The notes beneath the pieces are model-generated. The model was not told the DNA's origin, did not search any database, and was given only the letters and a program-made list of their open reading frames with translations. A stretch of DNA of 64,000 bases from Polynucleobacter hirudinilacicola (GTDB lineage Bacteria; Pseudomonadota; Gammaproteobacteria; Burkholderiales; Burkholderiaceae): positions 219,328-283,327 of the forward strand of contig NZ_NAIA01000002.1 of the NCBI RefSeq assembly GCF_002192535.1, written 5' to 3'. Of this stretch, positions 1 through 9,930 are shown one piece after another. The translations under genes and the position numbers were made by a program. How positions within the stretch are numbered: the stretch's first letter is position 1; each line of letters begins with the position of its first letter.

Positions 1-554
1 AGAAAACTCCAACTGGTGTTGAGTTACGCGTTCATCCAACTTTAATCCCAACGAAGCGTTTGATTGCTAACGTTGAAGGCGCTATGAATGCTGTGCAAGT
101 ATTCGGTGATGCTGTAGGCACAACTTTGTACTACGGTAAAGGTGCTGGCTCGGAGCCAACTGCGTCTGCCGTGATTGCTGACTTGGTCGATATCACTCGT
201 TTGCTGAGTGCAGATCCTGAACATCGCGTGCCATACTTGGCTTTCCAGCCTGATGCTGTTCAAAATACTCCAGTACTACCTATCGGCGAGATCACTACTA
301 GTTACTACTTGCGTATGCGCGTAGCTGACCAAGCGGGCGTATTGGCTGATATCACTAAGATCTTGGCTGCGCATGGCGTTTCAATTGATGCGCTCTTGCA
401 AAAAGAAGCTGATGAAGGTGAAAGTCAAACTGATCTAGTTGCCTTAACGCATGAGACAAAAGAGAAAAACATGCTTGCCGCTATCAAAGAGATTCAAAAT
501 CTCAAAACGGTGGATGGCGAAGTGGTGAAGATTCGTTTAGAAAATCTGTCTTAA
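1..554 (+). CDS. hom: Homoserine dehydrogenase, 3' part (5' end outside window)
   Basis: This is the C-terminal part of homoserine dehydrogenase, which reduces aspartate semialdehyde to homoserine in threonine and methionine synthesis. The frame is open from the left edge (first full codon at base 3), so the gene starts outside the window. The segment RLIANVEGAMNAV and the following FGDAVGTTLYYGKGAGSEPT stretch belong to the family's catalytic domain. The last 85 or so residues (YYLRMRVADQAGVLADITKI onward) form an ACT domain, the usual site of threonine feedback. thrC follows after 9 bases, so the two are probably co-transcribed. A TTG at base 60 is not the real start. Confidence 0.95.
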   Translation, partial: KTPTGVELRVHPTLIPTKRLIANVEGAMNAVQVFGDAVGTTLYYGKGAGSEPTASAVIADLVDITRLLSADPEHRVPYLAFQPDAVQNTPVLPIGEITTSYYLRMRVADQAGVLADITKILAAHGVSIDALLQKEADEGESQTDLVALTHETKEKNMLAAIKEIQNLKTVDGEVVKIRLENLS

Positions 555-563
555 GTAAAACTG

Positions 564-2006
564 ATGCGTTACCAATCTACTCGTGGCAATAGTCCACAAC
601 AATCCTTCTTAGAAATTCTCCTGGGTGGATTAGCACCGGACGGCGGCTTATATTTGCCGACTCACTATCCACAAGTCACTCCTGTACAGTTGGATTCTTG
701 GCGTGGCCTAACTTATGCCGATCTTGCATATGAAGTCTTGAGCCTATATTGCGACGATATTCCTGAGGCTGATTTACGTGCACTCTTGCGTAAAACGTAT
801 ACCGAGCAGGTTTACTGTAATGGTCGCCCCCAAGATAATGCCAAAGACATAACCCCCTTGCATTGGTTTGGTGAAGAGCATGGCACTCGTATAGGACTTG
901 TGAGTCTTTCAAATGGTCCCACGCTAGCTTTTAAAGATATGGCCATGCAATTGTTAGGCAATTTATTTGAGTACGCATTAAAGCGTGCTGGTCAAAAACT
1001 CAATATTTTGGGTGCTACCTCCGGTGACACGGGAAGCGCTGCTGAATATGCGATGCGCGGTAAAGAGGGCGTCAAAGTATTTATGCTCTCACCACGTGGC
1101 AAGATGAGCTCCTTCCAGTCAGCGCAAATGTACTCCTTGCAAGATCCCAATATCTTCAACTTAGCGGTTGCTGGTGTGTTTGATGATTGCCAAGATATCG
1201 TTAAAGCGGTGAGTAATGATCACGCCTTCAAGGCCAAGAGCCAAATTGGTACCGTGAACTCCATTAACTGGGGCCGGGTAGTTGCTCAAGTGGTGTATTA
1301 CTTCCAAGGTTATCTCTTGGCTACCAAGTCTAGCAATGAGAAAGTTTCATTTACTGTGCCATCGGGTAATTTTGGTAACGTTTGTGCTGGCCATATTGCA
1401 CGCATGATGGGTCTACCCATCGAGCATTTGATTGTTGCAACCAATGAGAACGATGTACTTGATGAGTTCTTCCGCACGGGTGTATACCGCGCACGCAAAT
1501 CTGCGGAGACATTACATACTTCTAGTCCATCAATGGATATCTCCAAGGCAAGCAACTTTGAGCGTTTTGTATATGACTTTATGGGTCAGGATGGCAAGGC
1601 TACTGCAGCCATGTTCAAGAAGGTAGATGAGACTGGCGGCTTCGATATTTCGAAGGATGCTGTCTTTAAAGAACTCGGTAAGTATGGCTTCCAATCTGGT
1701 CGTAGTACTCATGAAAATCGCCTCGAGACTATTCGCGATATTGATACGCGCTATGGCGTGATGATTGATACTCACACTGCAGATGGTGTCAAAGTAGCGC
1801 GCGAGCATTTACAAGCTGGTATTCCGATGCTGGTATTAGAGACTGCGCTACCAATTAAGTTTGAAGAAACCATTCAAGAGGCCTTAGGCCGTCCCGCTGA
1901 GTGTCCATCTGCATTTAAAGATATTAAGTCCAAGCCACAGCGTGTAGAAAATATTGATGCTGATGTTAATCAGGTCAAAACATTCATCACAACGCATCTT
2001 AGTTAA
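564..2006 (+). CDS. thrC: Threonine synthase
   Basis: PLP-dependent threonine synthase converts O-phosphohomoserine to threonine. At 480 residues it belongs to the long proteobacterial/fungal-type class. The N-terminal MRYQSTRGN start is typical. The PLP lysine lies in TLAFKDMAMQ (about residue 120), and the phosphate-binding segment GATSGDTGSAA follows near residue 152. The gene starts 9 bases after hom, giving a hom-thrC threonine unit, and is followed at 17 bases by moeA in the same direction. No frameshift or missing motif was seen. Confidence 0.96.
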   Translation: MRYQSTRGNSPQQSFLEILLGGLAPDGGLYLPTHYPQVTPVQLDSWRGLTYADLAYEVLSLYCDDIPEADLRALLRKTYTEQVYCNGRPQDNAKDITPLHWFGEEHGTRIGLVSLSNGPTLAFKDMAMQLLGNLFEYALKRAGQKLNILGATSGDTGSAAEYAMRGKEGVKVFMLSPRGKMSSFQSAQMYSLQDPNIFNLAVAGVFDDCQDIVKAVSNDHAFKAKSQIGTVNSINWGRVVAQVVYYFQGYLLATKSSNEKVSFTVPSGNFGNVCAGHIARMMGLPIEHLIVATNENDVLDEFFRTGVYRARKSAETLHTSSPSMDISKASNFERFVYDFMGQDGKATAAMFKKVDETGGFDISKDAVFKELGKYGFQSGRSTHENRLETIRDIDTRYGVMIDTHTADGVKVAREHLQAGIPMLVLETALPIKFEETIQEALGRPAECPSAFKDIKSKPQRVENIDADVNQVKTFITTHLS

Positions 2007-2023
2007 TACATAAGCTCATTGCC

Positions 2024-3265
2024 ATGACTAAGCCTCCAATGTTGACTGCCCAGCAGGCCTTGGATCATTTGCTTTCTCATGCCAAGCCAGTAGCTGAGAC
2101 TGAAAGTGTTCCAATGCAGGCGACATTAGGTCGCGTTCTCGCAGAAAACGTCAATAGCCTCGTTGATGTACCTCCACTTGATAACACCTCGATGGATGGC
2201 TATGCGGTACGAACAGCAGATACTCAAACTTCCGGAAGTATTTTAAAAATTGCGCAACGTATTCCTGCGGGCTCGGTTGGAACAGATCTCCAGACGGGAA
2301 CTGCTGCCCGCATCTTTACTGGCGCACCAGTTCCTGCGGGTGCGGATGCCGTAGTGATGCAGGAGGATTGCGCCATCCCTGAAGGATCGACTGGTCAGGT
2401 GCAAGTCAATGTCGTACCCACAGCAGGGCAATGGATACGTCGCAGAGGTGAAGACTTAACAAGTGGTAAAACCGCCTTAACTGCAGGGACCTTTTTGCGC
2501 CCGCAAGAGTTAGGGGTTGCTGCATCTGCTGGCTTAACCCACCTAAACGTGAAGCGCAGAGTGAAGGTAGCTGCATTCTTTACGGGTGATGAGTTAGCGC
2601 TGCCTGGTGAGCCACTAAAGCCTGGCGGGATCTATAACTCTAATCGCGACACTTTATTGGCTTGTCTTAAATCATTGGGGTGTGATGCAACTGATTTAGG
2701 CATTGTTCCTGATCGGCTAGATGCGACAAAAGCGGCATTACGCACAGCAAGCAAAGACCATGATTTGATTATTACGTCTGGCGGTGCATCGGTTGGTGAA
2801 GAGGACCATATTAAACCTGCAGTGACTGCTGAAGGTCGATTAGATCTATGGCAGATTGCCATAAAACCTGGGAAGCCTTTGGCATTTGGTGCAGTCCGTA
2901 AATCAGAAGAGCCGAAAGATGGTGAGGCATGGTTTATTGGTTTACCTGGTAATCCAGTCTCCAGTTTTGTCACTTTCTTGCTATTTGTAAGGCCATTCAT
3001 TCTGAAGCTACAGGGGCGAAACAGTGCACCACTCCAGTCTTACACAATGCGTGCGGATTTTGATTGGTTAAAAGCCGATCGTCGCAATGAGTTCTTGCGC
3101 GTCAAGCTCAATGGAAATGGCGGCTTAGATTTATTTCCTAACCAAAGCTCTGGGGTGCTCACTAGCGCATCTTGGGGTGATGGTTTAGTGGATTGCCCGC
3201 CAAATCAGCCCATTAAATCTGGTGATCTAGTGAAGTACATCCCTTTTGATGCACTTCTTAAATAA
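2024..3265 (+). CDS. moeA: Molybdopterin molybdenumtransferase MoeA
   Basis: MoeA inserts molybdate into adenylylated molybdopterin to complete the molybdenum cofactor. The 413-residue length is normal. Visible signatures are PLDNTSMDGYAV near residue 50, FTGAPVPAGADAVVMQE near residue 95, TGDEL near residue 187, TSGGASVGEEDH near residue 250, and GLPGNPVS near residue 305. It heads a moeA-moaD-moaE run behind thrC, a layout common in related betaproteobacteria. The same window encodes a large molybdoenzyme (soeA) that would need this cofactor. Confidence 0.95.
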   Translation: MTKPPMLTAQQALDHLLSHAKPVAETESVPMQATLGRVLAENVNSLVDVPPLDNTSMDGYAVRTADTQTSGSILKIAQRIPAGSVGTDLQTGTAARIFTGAPVPAGADAVVMQEDCAIPEGSTGQVQVNVVPTAGQWIRRRGEDLTSGKTALTAGTFLRPQELGVAASAGLTHLNVKRRVKVAAFFTGDELALPGEPLKPGGIYNSNRDTLLACLKSLGCDATDLGIVPDRLDATKAALRTASKDHDLIITSGGASVGEEDHIKPAVTAEGRLDLWQIAIKPGKPLAFGAVRKSEEPKDGEAWFIGLPGNPVSSFVTFLLFVRPFILKLQGRNSAPLQSYTMRADFDWLKADRRNEFLRVKLNGNGGLDLFPNQSSGVLTSASWGDGLVDCPPNQPIKSGDLVKYIPFDALLK

Positions 3266-3283
3266 TCGGTTTACGATTCCTTT

Positions 3284-3541
3284 ATGAAACTTGAATTACG
3301 ATTCTTTGCCTCTTTGCGTGAAGCCCTTGGTGTTTCTCAGGAAAGTATCGTCATATCTGACAGCATCAAAACGATTGCAGATCTCAGGGCCTATTTAGTT
3401 CAACGCGGTAATCCTTGGTCTGAAGTATTGGCTCAGGGCAAAGTATTGCGCTGCGCTCTGAATCAGGTGATGGTTGATGCGAGCACTCCCTTGCAAGAAA
3501 ATGCAGAGGTTGCTTTTTTCCCTCCAGTGACTGGCGGTTAA
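3284..3541 (+). CDS. moaD: Molybdopterin synthase sulfur carrier subunit MoaD
   Basis: This 85-residue ubiquitin-like protein ends in the diagnostic Gly-Gly (PPVTGG), which is thiocarboxylated to donate sulfur to precursor Z in the MoaD/MoaE molybdopterin synthase. It lies 18 bases after moeA, and its stop codon almost touches the moaE start, which fits co-expression of the two synthase subunits. Confidence 0.95.
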   Translation: MKLELRFFASLREALGVSQESIVISDSIKTIADLRAYLVQRGNPWSEVLAQGKVLRCALNQVMVDASTPLQENAEVAFFPPVTGG

Positions 3542-3542
3542 T

Positions 3543-4004
3543 ATGCCAATCCGAATTCAAGAAAAAGATTTTGATATCAGCGCTGAAATAGCAGCGCTCC
3601 GTAAAGGTGATCCAAGGGTTGGCGCAGTAGTAACTTTCTTAGGCGCTGTGCGTGATATGAATGATGGCAGTCAAGTGAAAGGGATGACCCTAGAGCATTA
3701 CCCTGGCATGACTGAAAAGGCCTTACAAGAAATTCTGGATCAAGCGCAGGCTCGCTGGGACATTTATCAAACACTGGTTATTCATAGAGTTGGCCCATTA
3801 CTACCGGAAGATCAAATTGTTTTAGTAGTGGCTACCAGTGCTCACAGAGGTGAAGCATTTGCAGCTTGTGAGTTCATCATGGATTACCTCAAAACCGCAG
3901 CGCCATTCTGGAAAAAAGAAGATACCCCTGCAGGTGCCCGCTGGGTCGATGCCCGTGTGACTGATGATGCCGCCATGGCACGTTGGTCGAAGAAGTCAAT
4001 TTAA
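3543..4004 (+). CDS. moaE: Molybdopterin synthase catalytic subunit MoaE
   Basis: The large subunit of molybdopterin synthase, 153 residues. Family features include GAVVTFLGAVRD near residue 27, LEHYPGMTEKAL near residue 50, IHRVGPLLPEDQIVLV near residue 80, and the catalytic-lysine region TAAPFWKKED near residue 118. It follows moaD with one base between them. Its 3' end overlaps the convergent GIY-YIG gene by 4 bases. Confidence 0.95.
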   Translation: MPIRIQEKDFDISAEIAALRKGDPRVGAVVTFLGAVRDMNDGSQVKGMTLEHYPGMTEKALQEILDQAQARWDIYQTLVIHRVGPLLPEDQIVLVVATSAHRGEAFAACEFIMDYLKTAAPFWKKEDTPAGARWVDARVTDDAAMARWSKKSI

Positions 4005-4246
4005 CTGCTTTTAAAAAATCCTAACTTCTCAGATCTGGGAAGTTGCTTCAACCTTGCCTCAGCTTTAGATGCCTCTGATCGATCCGGGTGCTCTTGCGTT
4101 GCCAATAGGACAACTGGTCTACGAGCTCTTGTATAGCGAGCACCCTGCCCCAAATTATGTGCTTCTAGGCGATGTTCTAGACGGTTGGTAATGCCGGCAT
4201 AGTAAGTGCCATCTGCGCATTCGAGGAGGTAAACAAGCCAGGTCAA
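4001..4246 (-). CDS. GIY-YIG domain protein (YhbQ-like)
   Basis: An 81-residue protein made almost entirely of one GIY-YIG nuclease-like domain. The WLVYLLECADGTYYAGIT segment contains the Y-(10 to 12)-Y-G core, followed by RLEHRLEAHN and GARYTRARRP. Single-domain proteins of this type are common in bacteria, but their role is poorly defined; DNA repair is a usual guess. The frame opens with TTG and has no clear ribosome binding site, so the start is uncertain. It converges on moaE and diverges from clpB. Confidence 0.8.
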   Translation of the reverse strand: MTWLVYLLECADGTYYAGITNRLEHRLEAHNLGQGARYTRARRPVVLLATQEHPDRSEASKAEARLKQLPRSEKLGFFKSS

Positions 4247-4284
4247 AATGGGGGTAAATTCGCTTAAAAAGTGGGTGTAAAAGC

Positions 4285-4310
4285 CTTGAAATCCATCATA
4301 TTGCCCTTAT
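4285..4310 (+). promoter_or_regulatory. Sigma-32-like heat-shock promoter of clpB
   Basis: A perfect CTTGAAA box at 4285-4291 is followed after 11-12 bases by GCCCTTAT (4303-4310). These match the -35 and -10 elements of RpoH (sigma-32) promoters. It lies 30 bases upstream of clpB, a classical heat-shock gene, which supports the call. Confidence 0.75.
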
Positions 4311-4340
4311 ATTCTATAGATAGATATATGGAGTGCAAAA

Positions 4341-6944
4341 ATGAGAATAGATAAGTTAACCACTAAATTTCAAGAGGCCTTAAGTGAGGCCCAAAGTATC
4401 GCTTTAGCTAAAGATAACCAATATATTGAGCCAGCTCATGTATTACTGGCAATGTTGCGTGATTCTGATGGCGCTGCCAAGAGTTTATTAACCCGTGCCG
4501 GCGTCAATGTTTCAGGTCTTGAAAAAGGTGTTGAGAAAGTTATTGCTAATTTGCCTCAAGTGCAGGGTACTAGCGGTGAGGTTCAGGTCGGCCGTGATTT
4601 AAGCAATTGGCTCAATCTTTGTGAAAAAGAAGCCAATAAGCGCAATGATCAATTTATTGCTGGTGAATTGTTTTTGCTAGTAGTGGCTGATGACAAGGGC
4701 GAGCTCGGTAAAGTAGCTCGTGAAAATGGATTAAATCGTAAATCGTTAGAAGCGGCTATTGATTTAGTACGCGGAGGAGAATCAGTGAATAGTGCAGATG
4801 CTGAAGGTCAACGTGAAGCCCTCAAGAAATACACTGTCGATTTAACCGAGCGCGCTCGTATGGGCAAACTAGATCCCGTGATTGGTCGTGATGATGAGAT
4901 TCGTCGCACCATTCAGATTTTGCAACGACGCGGTAAGAATAACCCTGTGCTCATTGGTGAGCCTGGTGTTGGTAAGACCGCCATTGTTGAAGGTCTGGCG
5001 CAACGCATCGTGAATGGCGAAGTTCCAGAAACCCTCAAGAACAAACGCGTTCTTGTCTTAGATATGGCCTTGCTATTGGCTGGCGCTAAGTACCGTGGTG
5101 AGTTTGAAGAACGTCTCAAAGCCGTTCTGAGTGACGTTGCTAAAGATGAAGGTCAAACCATCATCTTTATCGATGAGATTCATACGATGGTGGGTGCCGG
5201 CAAAGGTGATGGTGCAATGGATGCTGGCAATATGCTCAAGCCTGCTTTGGCTCGTGGTGAATTGCATTGTATCGGTGCAACTACTTTAGATGAATACCGC
5301 AAGTACATCGAAAAAGATCCTGCACTAGAGCGCCGCTTCCAAAAAGTGATGGTGGAAGAGCCAAGCGTTGAAGCAACGATTGCGATCTTGCGTGGTTTGC
5401 AAGAGCGTTATGAGCTTCACCACGGTATTGAGATTACTGATCCAGCGATTGTGGCTGCTGCAGAGTTATCGCATCGCTATATTACCGATCGCTTCTTGCC
5501 GGATAAGGCTATTGATCTTATTGACGAGGCTGGTTCACGCATTCGGATGGAAATTGATTCCAAGCCAGAGGTGATGGATAAATTAGAGCGTCGTCTCATT
5601 CAGCTCAAGATTGAGCGTGAAGCAGTGAAGAAAGAAAAAGATGATGCTTCTCAAAAGCGCCTTGGCTTGATCGAGGATGAAATTAAGCGCCTAGGCGCAG
5701 AGTACGCCGACTTAGAAGAGATCTGGAAAGCAGAGAAGGGTGCCGTATTAGGTGCTGCCAATCTAAAAGAAGAGATTGAAAAAGTACGTGCTGACATTGT
5801 GAAGTTGCAGCGTGAAGGCAAGCTTGAGAAAGTTGCCGAGTTGCAATATAGCAAATTGCCGGAGCTAGAGGCTAAGCTCAAGTCTGCCGCTGCAGCTGAA
5901 GCTAAGGGTGATAAAGATGGTGTTGTGAAGAATAAACTTCTTCGCACCCAAGTTGGCGCAGAAGAAATTGCTGAAGTGGTGTCTCGTGCTACTGGTATTC
6001 CGGTATCGAAGATGATGCAAGGCGAGCGCGATAAGCTTTTGAAGATGGAAGAACTACTACACAAGCGTGTAGTTGGTCAGGAAGAGGCTATTCGTGCGGT
6101 ATCGGATGCGATTCGTCGTTCCCGTGCCGGCTTGGCTGAAGAGAATCGCCCTTATGGCTCTTTCTTATTCCTAGGGCCAACTGGTGTTGGTAAGACAGAG
6201 TTGTGTAAGGCATTGGCTGGCTTCCTTTTTGATAGCGAAGATCACCTCATTCGTATTGATATGAGTGAGTTCATGGAGAAGCATAGCGTTGCACGCTTGA
6301 TTGGTGCTCCTCCAGGCTATGTTGGTTACGAAGAGGGTGGTTACTTAACTGAGCAGGTTCGTCGTCACCCCTATAGCGTGATCTTGTTTGATGAAATTGA
6401 AAAGGCACACCCCGATGTCTTTAACGTTCTTTTGCAGGTATTGGATGATGGCCGTTTAACGGATGGTCAAGGACGTACTGTCGACTTCAAGAACACGGTG
6501 ATTGTGATGACCAGCAATATCGGCTCGCATCTGATTCAGTCGATGACTGATAAGAAGCAATCGGAAATCAAAGATGCTGTATTTGAAGAACTCAAAAATC
6601 ATTTCCGTCCAGAGTTCTTGAATCGTATCGACGAGATTGTCGTATTCCACGGTTTAGATAAAGGTAACATCGCCAACATCGCTAAGATCCTGCTGAAGAA
6701 TTTGTCTGATCGTTTGGCAAAAGTCGATATGCAGCTAGAAGTCAGTGATGCAGCCTTGAATAAGATCGCCGAAGTTGGTTTTGATCCTGTTTTTGGAGCA
6801 AGACCACTCAAGCGCGCTATTCAGCAACACATCGAGAACCCTGTTTCGAAGATGATTTTGGAAGGTAAATTCGGACCTAAGGATGTGGTGCCTGTGGATG
6901 TGGATAAAAAAGGCGATTTCAGCTTCACACGCTTAGTTCATTAA
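4341..6944 (+). CDS. clpB: ATP-dependent disaggregase ClpB
   Basis: ClpB works with DnaK to extract proteins from aggregates. The 867-residue protein has the full layout: an N-terminal Clp repeat domain (residues 1-145), first AAA+ module with GEPGVGKT near residue 206 and FIDEIHTM near 278, the coiled-coil middle domain around 410-525, and a second AAA+ module with GPTGVGKT near residue 612 and LFDEIEKAH near 684. The C-terminal D2 domain contains [10 protein letters not shown]. It is preceded by a heat-shock promoter and is probably transcribed alone. Confidence 0.97.
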   Translation: MRIDKLTTKFQEALSEAQSIALAKDNQYIEPAHVLLAMLRDSDGAAKSLLTRAGVNVSGLEKGVEKVIANLPQVQGTSGEVQVGRDLSNWLNLCEKEANKRNDQFIAGELFLLVVADDKGELGKVARENGLNRKSLEAAIDLVRGGESVNSADAEGQREALKKYTVDLTERARMGKLDPVIGRDDEIRRTIQILQRRGKNNPVLIGEPGVGKTAIVEGLAQRIVNGEVPETLKNKRVLVLDMALLLAGAKYRGEFEERLKAVLSDVAKDEGQTIIFIDEIHTMVGAGKGDGAMDAGNMLKPALARGELHCIGATTLDEYRKYIEKDPALERRFQKVMVEEPSVEATIAILRGLQERYELHHGIEITDPAIVAAAELSHRYITDRFLPDKAIDLIDEAGSRIRMEIDSKPEVMDKLERRLIQLKIEREAVKKEKDDASQKRLGLIEDEIKRLGAEYADLEEIWKAEKGAVLGAANLKEEIEKVRADIVKLQREGKLEKVAELQYSKLPELEAKLKSAAAAEAKGDKDGVVKNKLLRTQVGAEEIAEVVSRATGIPVSKMMQGERDKLLKMEELLHKRVVGQEEAIRAVSDAIRRSRAGLAEENRPYGSFLFLGPTGVGKTELCKALAGFLFDSEDHLIRIDMSEFMEKHSVARLIGAPPGYVGYEEGGYLTEQVRRHPYSVILFDEIEKAHPDVFNVLLQVLDDGRLTDGQGRTVDFKNTVIVMTSNIGSHLIQSMTDKKQSEIKDAVFEELKNHFRPEFLNRIDEIVVFHGLDKGNIANIAKILLKNLSDRLAKVDMQLEVSDAALNKIAEVGFDPVFGARPLKRAIQQHIENPVSKMILEGKFGPKDVVPVDVDKKGDFSFTRLVH

Positions 6945-7007
6945 GTGTTGCTATGCAGTAATACAGATAGTTTTGCAGGAATTTGCCTGCGCCAGTAAAC
7001 TCGGTAC

Positions 7008-8246
7008 ATGACTGTTGCGCTCTCAAGTGGTCGTGCCAGTGATGTCCGGGTTATTGGTCTCATGAGTCTGGCTCACGGCAGCTCCCACTTTTTTCATTTG
7101 ATTCTGCCACCCATGTTCCCATGGTTGAAGGATGCTTTTGCTCTGAGCTATGCTGAACTTGGCTTGCTCATGTCGATCTTCTTTGTCGTTTCTTGTATTG
7201 TGCAAGCAGCTTCAGGTTTTTTAGTGGATCACATTGGCGCCAGACCAGTTTTATTTGCTGGTATTGGCTTGTTAGTACTCGCGGCGTTAACGTACTCACA
7301 AAGTAATAGCTATCTTATGTTGCTAGTGGGCGCAGTAATCGCGGGATGTGGTAATGGTATTTTTCATCCGGTTGATTACACCCTCATTAACCATAAAGTA
7401 TCTCCACCAAACTTACCTTATGCCTATTCCATGCATGGGGTTGCAGGATACCTCGGCTGGGCTGCTGCACCAGCTTTTATGGTTGCAATTACCCAGTTGT
7501 CTGACTGGCGGATTGCTTTCTTATGTGCAGCATTATTAGAGGTTGTAATTCTCATCACTCTTTGGGTAAATAGAGAATACTTGCTTGATGATGTGAAGGA
7601 GCGACACGCAGAAAGCCATGCGAGTGATCAGGCTATAAACCCCGGGGCAACACCAGTAAGCCCGTTCGCCTTCTTAAGATTGCCTGCAGTTTGGTTGTGT
7701 TGGATTTTCTTTTTCTTCAGCATGGCCTCTACCTCTAGTTTGCAATCCTTTGCACCCAGTGCGCTTTTTGGGATTTACCAGATCCCTTTGAGTGTGGGCA
7801 GCTATTACATCACCTTATTAGCATTAGGAAGTGCTGCCGGTGTTTTGTTTGGAGGCTTCTTGGCAGCTAAGTTACAAGCACCAGAACGAATTGTTTCAAC
7901 ATGTTTATCAATGACGATTGCAATGTGTTTGTTGCTTGCTACTGGATTAATGTCGCTTGCATTTATTCCCATCATTTTCTTTTTCATTGGGTTTGGTTAT
8001 GGGGTTGTCGCACCCTCACGTGATCTTTTAGTAAAGCGAGTTACTCCTCAAGGTGTAGCAGGGCGAGTCTACGGAATTGTTTATTCTGGGATTGATCTTG
8101 GCGCTGCAGTTGGCCCCTTTATCTTTGGATTCTTTATGGATGCTGGGCTGCCTACTGCGCTTTTCCTGGGAATTGTGTTGTTTCAGCTCACCATCATTCC
8201 GACCGTCTTCAGGGTCTCCTCTAGTTCCCGACCTAAACCTGCTTGA
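7008..8246 (+). CDS. MFS transporter
   Basis: A 412-residue major facilitator superfamily permease with about twelve hydrophobic segments. The N-terminal part (LAHGSSHFFHLILPPMFPWL) and the VDHIGARPVL loop between helices 2 and 3 resemble the fosmidomycin-resistance-like branch of MFS_1 carriers. The substrate cannot be read from the sequence. It stands alone between clpB and the aceA leader with weak start signals. Confidence 0.85.
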   Translation: MTVALSSGRASDVRVIGLMSLAHGSSHFFHLILPPMFPWLKDAFALSYAELGLLMSIFFVVSCIVQAASGFLVDHIGARPVLFAGIGLLVLAALTYSQSNSYLMLLVGAVIAGCGNGIFHPVDYTLINHKVSPPNLPYAYSMHGVAGYLGWAAAPAFMVAITQLSDWRIAFLCAALLEVVILITLWVNREYLLDDVKERHAESHASDQAINPGATPVSPFAFLRLPAVWLCWIFFFFSMASTSSLQSFAPSALFGIYQIPLSVGSYYITLLALGSAAGVLFGGFLAAKLQAPERIVSTCLSMTIAMCLLLATGLMSLAFIPIIFFFIGFGYGVVAPSRDLLVKRVTPQGVAGRVYGIVYSGIDLGAAVGPFIFGFFMDAGLPTALFLGIVLFQLTIIPTVFRVSSSSRPKPA

Positions 8247-8258
8247 TAGGTCCATAAA

Positions 8259-8358
8259 TTTTCATAATGTGAAAAGTCATTACGCTGCGTAAAATGCACT
8301 GTAATAACTTATAGCTTGCCTCATTCCAATCAGTGAATCTTTTTTTCACATTATAAAA
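8259..8358. promoter_or_regulatory. Paired inverted repeat upstream of aceA (candidate operator)
   Basis: The sequence TTTTCATAATGTGAAAA at 8259-8275 is itself palindromic (TTTTCA/TGAAAA). It recurs on the opposite strand at about 8343-8358 as TTTTCACATTATAAAA, with one base changed or missing. Paired near-identical sites about 70 bases apart, ahead of a carbon-regulated gene, suggest a dimeric repressor or activator site. The regulator is unknown. No other gene is visible in the 281-base gap 8247-8527. Confidence 0.45.
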
Positions 8359-8463
8359 AATATAAATTAAGTCGTTGTTTTTAATGATTTAATTATTTTT
8401 TATCTATCTCTTAAATAATGCTTGCTTGCTTTTCCTAACTGGCTAAACTCTTATATAAGACAT

Positions 8464-8481
8464 AAGACTTGAAGAAGTCTT
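8464..8481 (+). promoter_or_regulatory. Hairpin in the aceA 5' leader
   Basis: AAGACTT and AAGTCTT form a perfect 7-bp stem around a GAAG loop, 46 bases before the aceA start. It sits just downstream of a TATATAAG sequence that could be a -10 box. It may stabilise the leader RNA; no T-run follows, so it is not a terminator. Confidence 0.4.
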
Positions 8482-8527
8482 CAGGGTCCAAAAATTTGAA
8501 GTACTTGTTTAACTTAGGGAGAAAAAC

Positions 8528-9826
8528 ATGGCAGATCGCAAAGCAGAAATCGCAGCACTACAAAAAGATTGGGATACCAATCCACGTTGGAAAGGTATTA
8601 CCCGTGGCTATACAGCAGAAGATGTAATTCGTCTCCGCGGCTCATTGAAGATTGAGCACACTCTAGCAAAACATGGTGCAGAGCGTTTGTGGGATTTGGT
8701 AAATAACGAAGCTTACGTAAACTGTTTAGGTGCTTTGACTGGTGGTCAGGCAATGCAACAAGTGAAGGCTGGCGTACAGGCAATTTATTTATCTGGTTGG
8801 CAAGTGGCTGCAGACGGTAACTCCTATGCTGCCATGTATCCAGACCAATCTTTATATCCAGTTGATTCAGTTCCTAAGATGGTTGAGCGTATTAATAACT
8901 CATTCCAGCGCGCCGACGAAATTCAGACTGCTAAAGGTATTAACAAAGGTGATGCAGGTTACATCGAGTATTTTGCTCCAATTGTTGCTGATGCTGAAGC
9001 CGGTTTCGGTGGTGTATTAAACGCATTTGAATTAAGCAAGGCATTGATCAAGCAAGGTGCTGCCGGTGTTCACTTCGAAGATCAGCTATCTTCAGTAAAG
9101 AAATGCGGTCACTTGGGTGGCAAGGTATTGTTACCAACCACTGAATCTGTACAAAAATTGATCTCCGCACGTTTGGCTGCTGACGTCATGGGCGTTCCAA
9201 CCATCATCTTGGCTCGCACTGATGCTGAGGCTGCTGACTTGTTGACATCTGATTATGATGCGAATGACAAGCCATTCTTGACGGGCGAGCGCACAGCAGA
9301 AGGCTTCTACAAAACACGTAAGGGCTTGGATCAAGCAATCTCACGTGGTTTAGCATATGCCGCTTACGCTGATATGGTTTGGTGCGAAACAGGTACGCCT
9401 GATCTCGAGTTTGCTCGTAAATTTGCTGAAGCAATTCGTGCGAAGTTCCCAGGCAAGATGTTGGCCTACAACTGCTCACCATCTTTCAACTGGAAGAAGA
9501 ACTTGGATGACGCAACTATTGCGAAGTTCCAACGTGAATTAGGCGCAATGGGTTACAAGTATCAATTCATCACATTGGCTGGTATTCACTCTATGTGGTA
9601 CAACATGTTCGACTTGGCTCAAGACTACATGCAGCGCGGTATGACTGCATATATTGAAAAAGTCCAAGAGCCAGAATTTGCTGCTCGTGATCGTGGCTAT
9701 ACATTCGTTTCTCATCAACAAGAAGTTGGTACAGGTTACTTTGATGACGTGACTACCGTAATTCAAGGTGGCAAGTCTTCTGTGACAGCATTGACTGGTT
9801 CTACCGAAGAAGAGCAGTTCCATTAA
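8528..9826 (+). CDS. aceA: Isocitrate lyase
   Basis: Isocitrate lyase splits isocitrate into glyoxylate and succinate in the glyoxylate shunt, allowing growth on acetyl-CoA-yielding substrates. The 432-residue length is typical. The catalytic KKCGHLGG loop is near residue 190, and [10 protein letters not shown] (metal/substrate binding) near residue 152. The start follows a strong AGGGAGAA ribosome binding site. It has its own leader and terminator, so it is monocistronic. It would support assimilation of the acetyl-CoA produced by the Xsc/Pta route downstream in this window. Confidence 0.97.
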   Translation: MADRKAEIAALQKDWDTNPRWKGITRGYTAEDVIRLRGSLKIEHTLAKHGAERLWDLVNNEAYVNCLGALTGGQAMQQVKAGVQAIYLSGWQVAADGNSYAAMYPDQSLYPVDSVPKMVERINNSFQRADEIQTAKGINKGDAGYIEYFAPIVADAEAGFGGVLNAFELSKALIKQGAAGVHFEDQLSSVKKCGHLGGKVLLPTTESVQKLISARLAADVMGVPTIILARTDAEAADLLTSDYDANDKPFLTGERTAEGFYKTRKGLDQAISRGLAYAAYADMVWCETGTPDLEFARKFAEAIRAKFPGKMLAYNCSPSFNWKKNLDDATIAKFQRELGAMGYKYQFITLAGIHSMWYNMFDLAQDYMQRGMTAYIEKVQEPEFAARDRGYTFVSHQQEVGTGYFDDVTTVIQGGKSSVTALTGSTEEEQFH

Positions 9827-9870
9827 GAATCCCTAAGTAGTTTGTAGCAGCAGTAGCACTCATTACTGCC

Positions 9871-9914
9871 ACGGCATCTAAATTACCCCACAAGGGTGAC
9901 TTAGGTGCCGTTTT
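9871..9914 (+). terminator. Rho-independent terminator after aceA
   Basis: A long stem begins with ACGGCATCTAA at 9871 and pairs with TTAGGTGCCGT ending at 9911. It has about 17 pairs (two G-T) with one internal mismatch, a CACAA loop, and a TTTT run. It ends aceA transcription just before the HIT gene. Confidence 0.85.
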
Positions 9915-9930
9915 CGTATACATTCTCCCC

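Noticed and set aside
6975..6990. GCAGG/CCTGC hairpin after clpB as terminator
   Set aside because: Short stem without a T-run.
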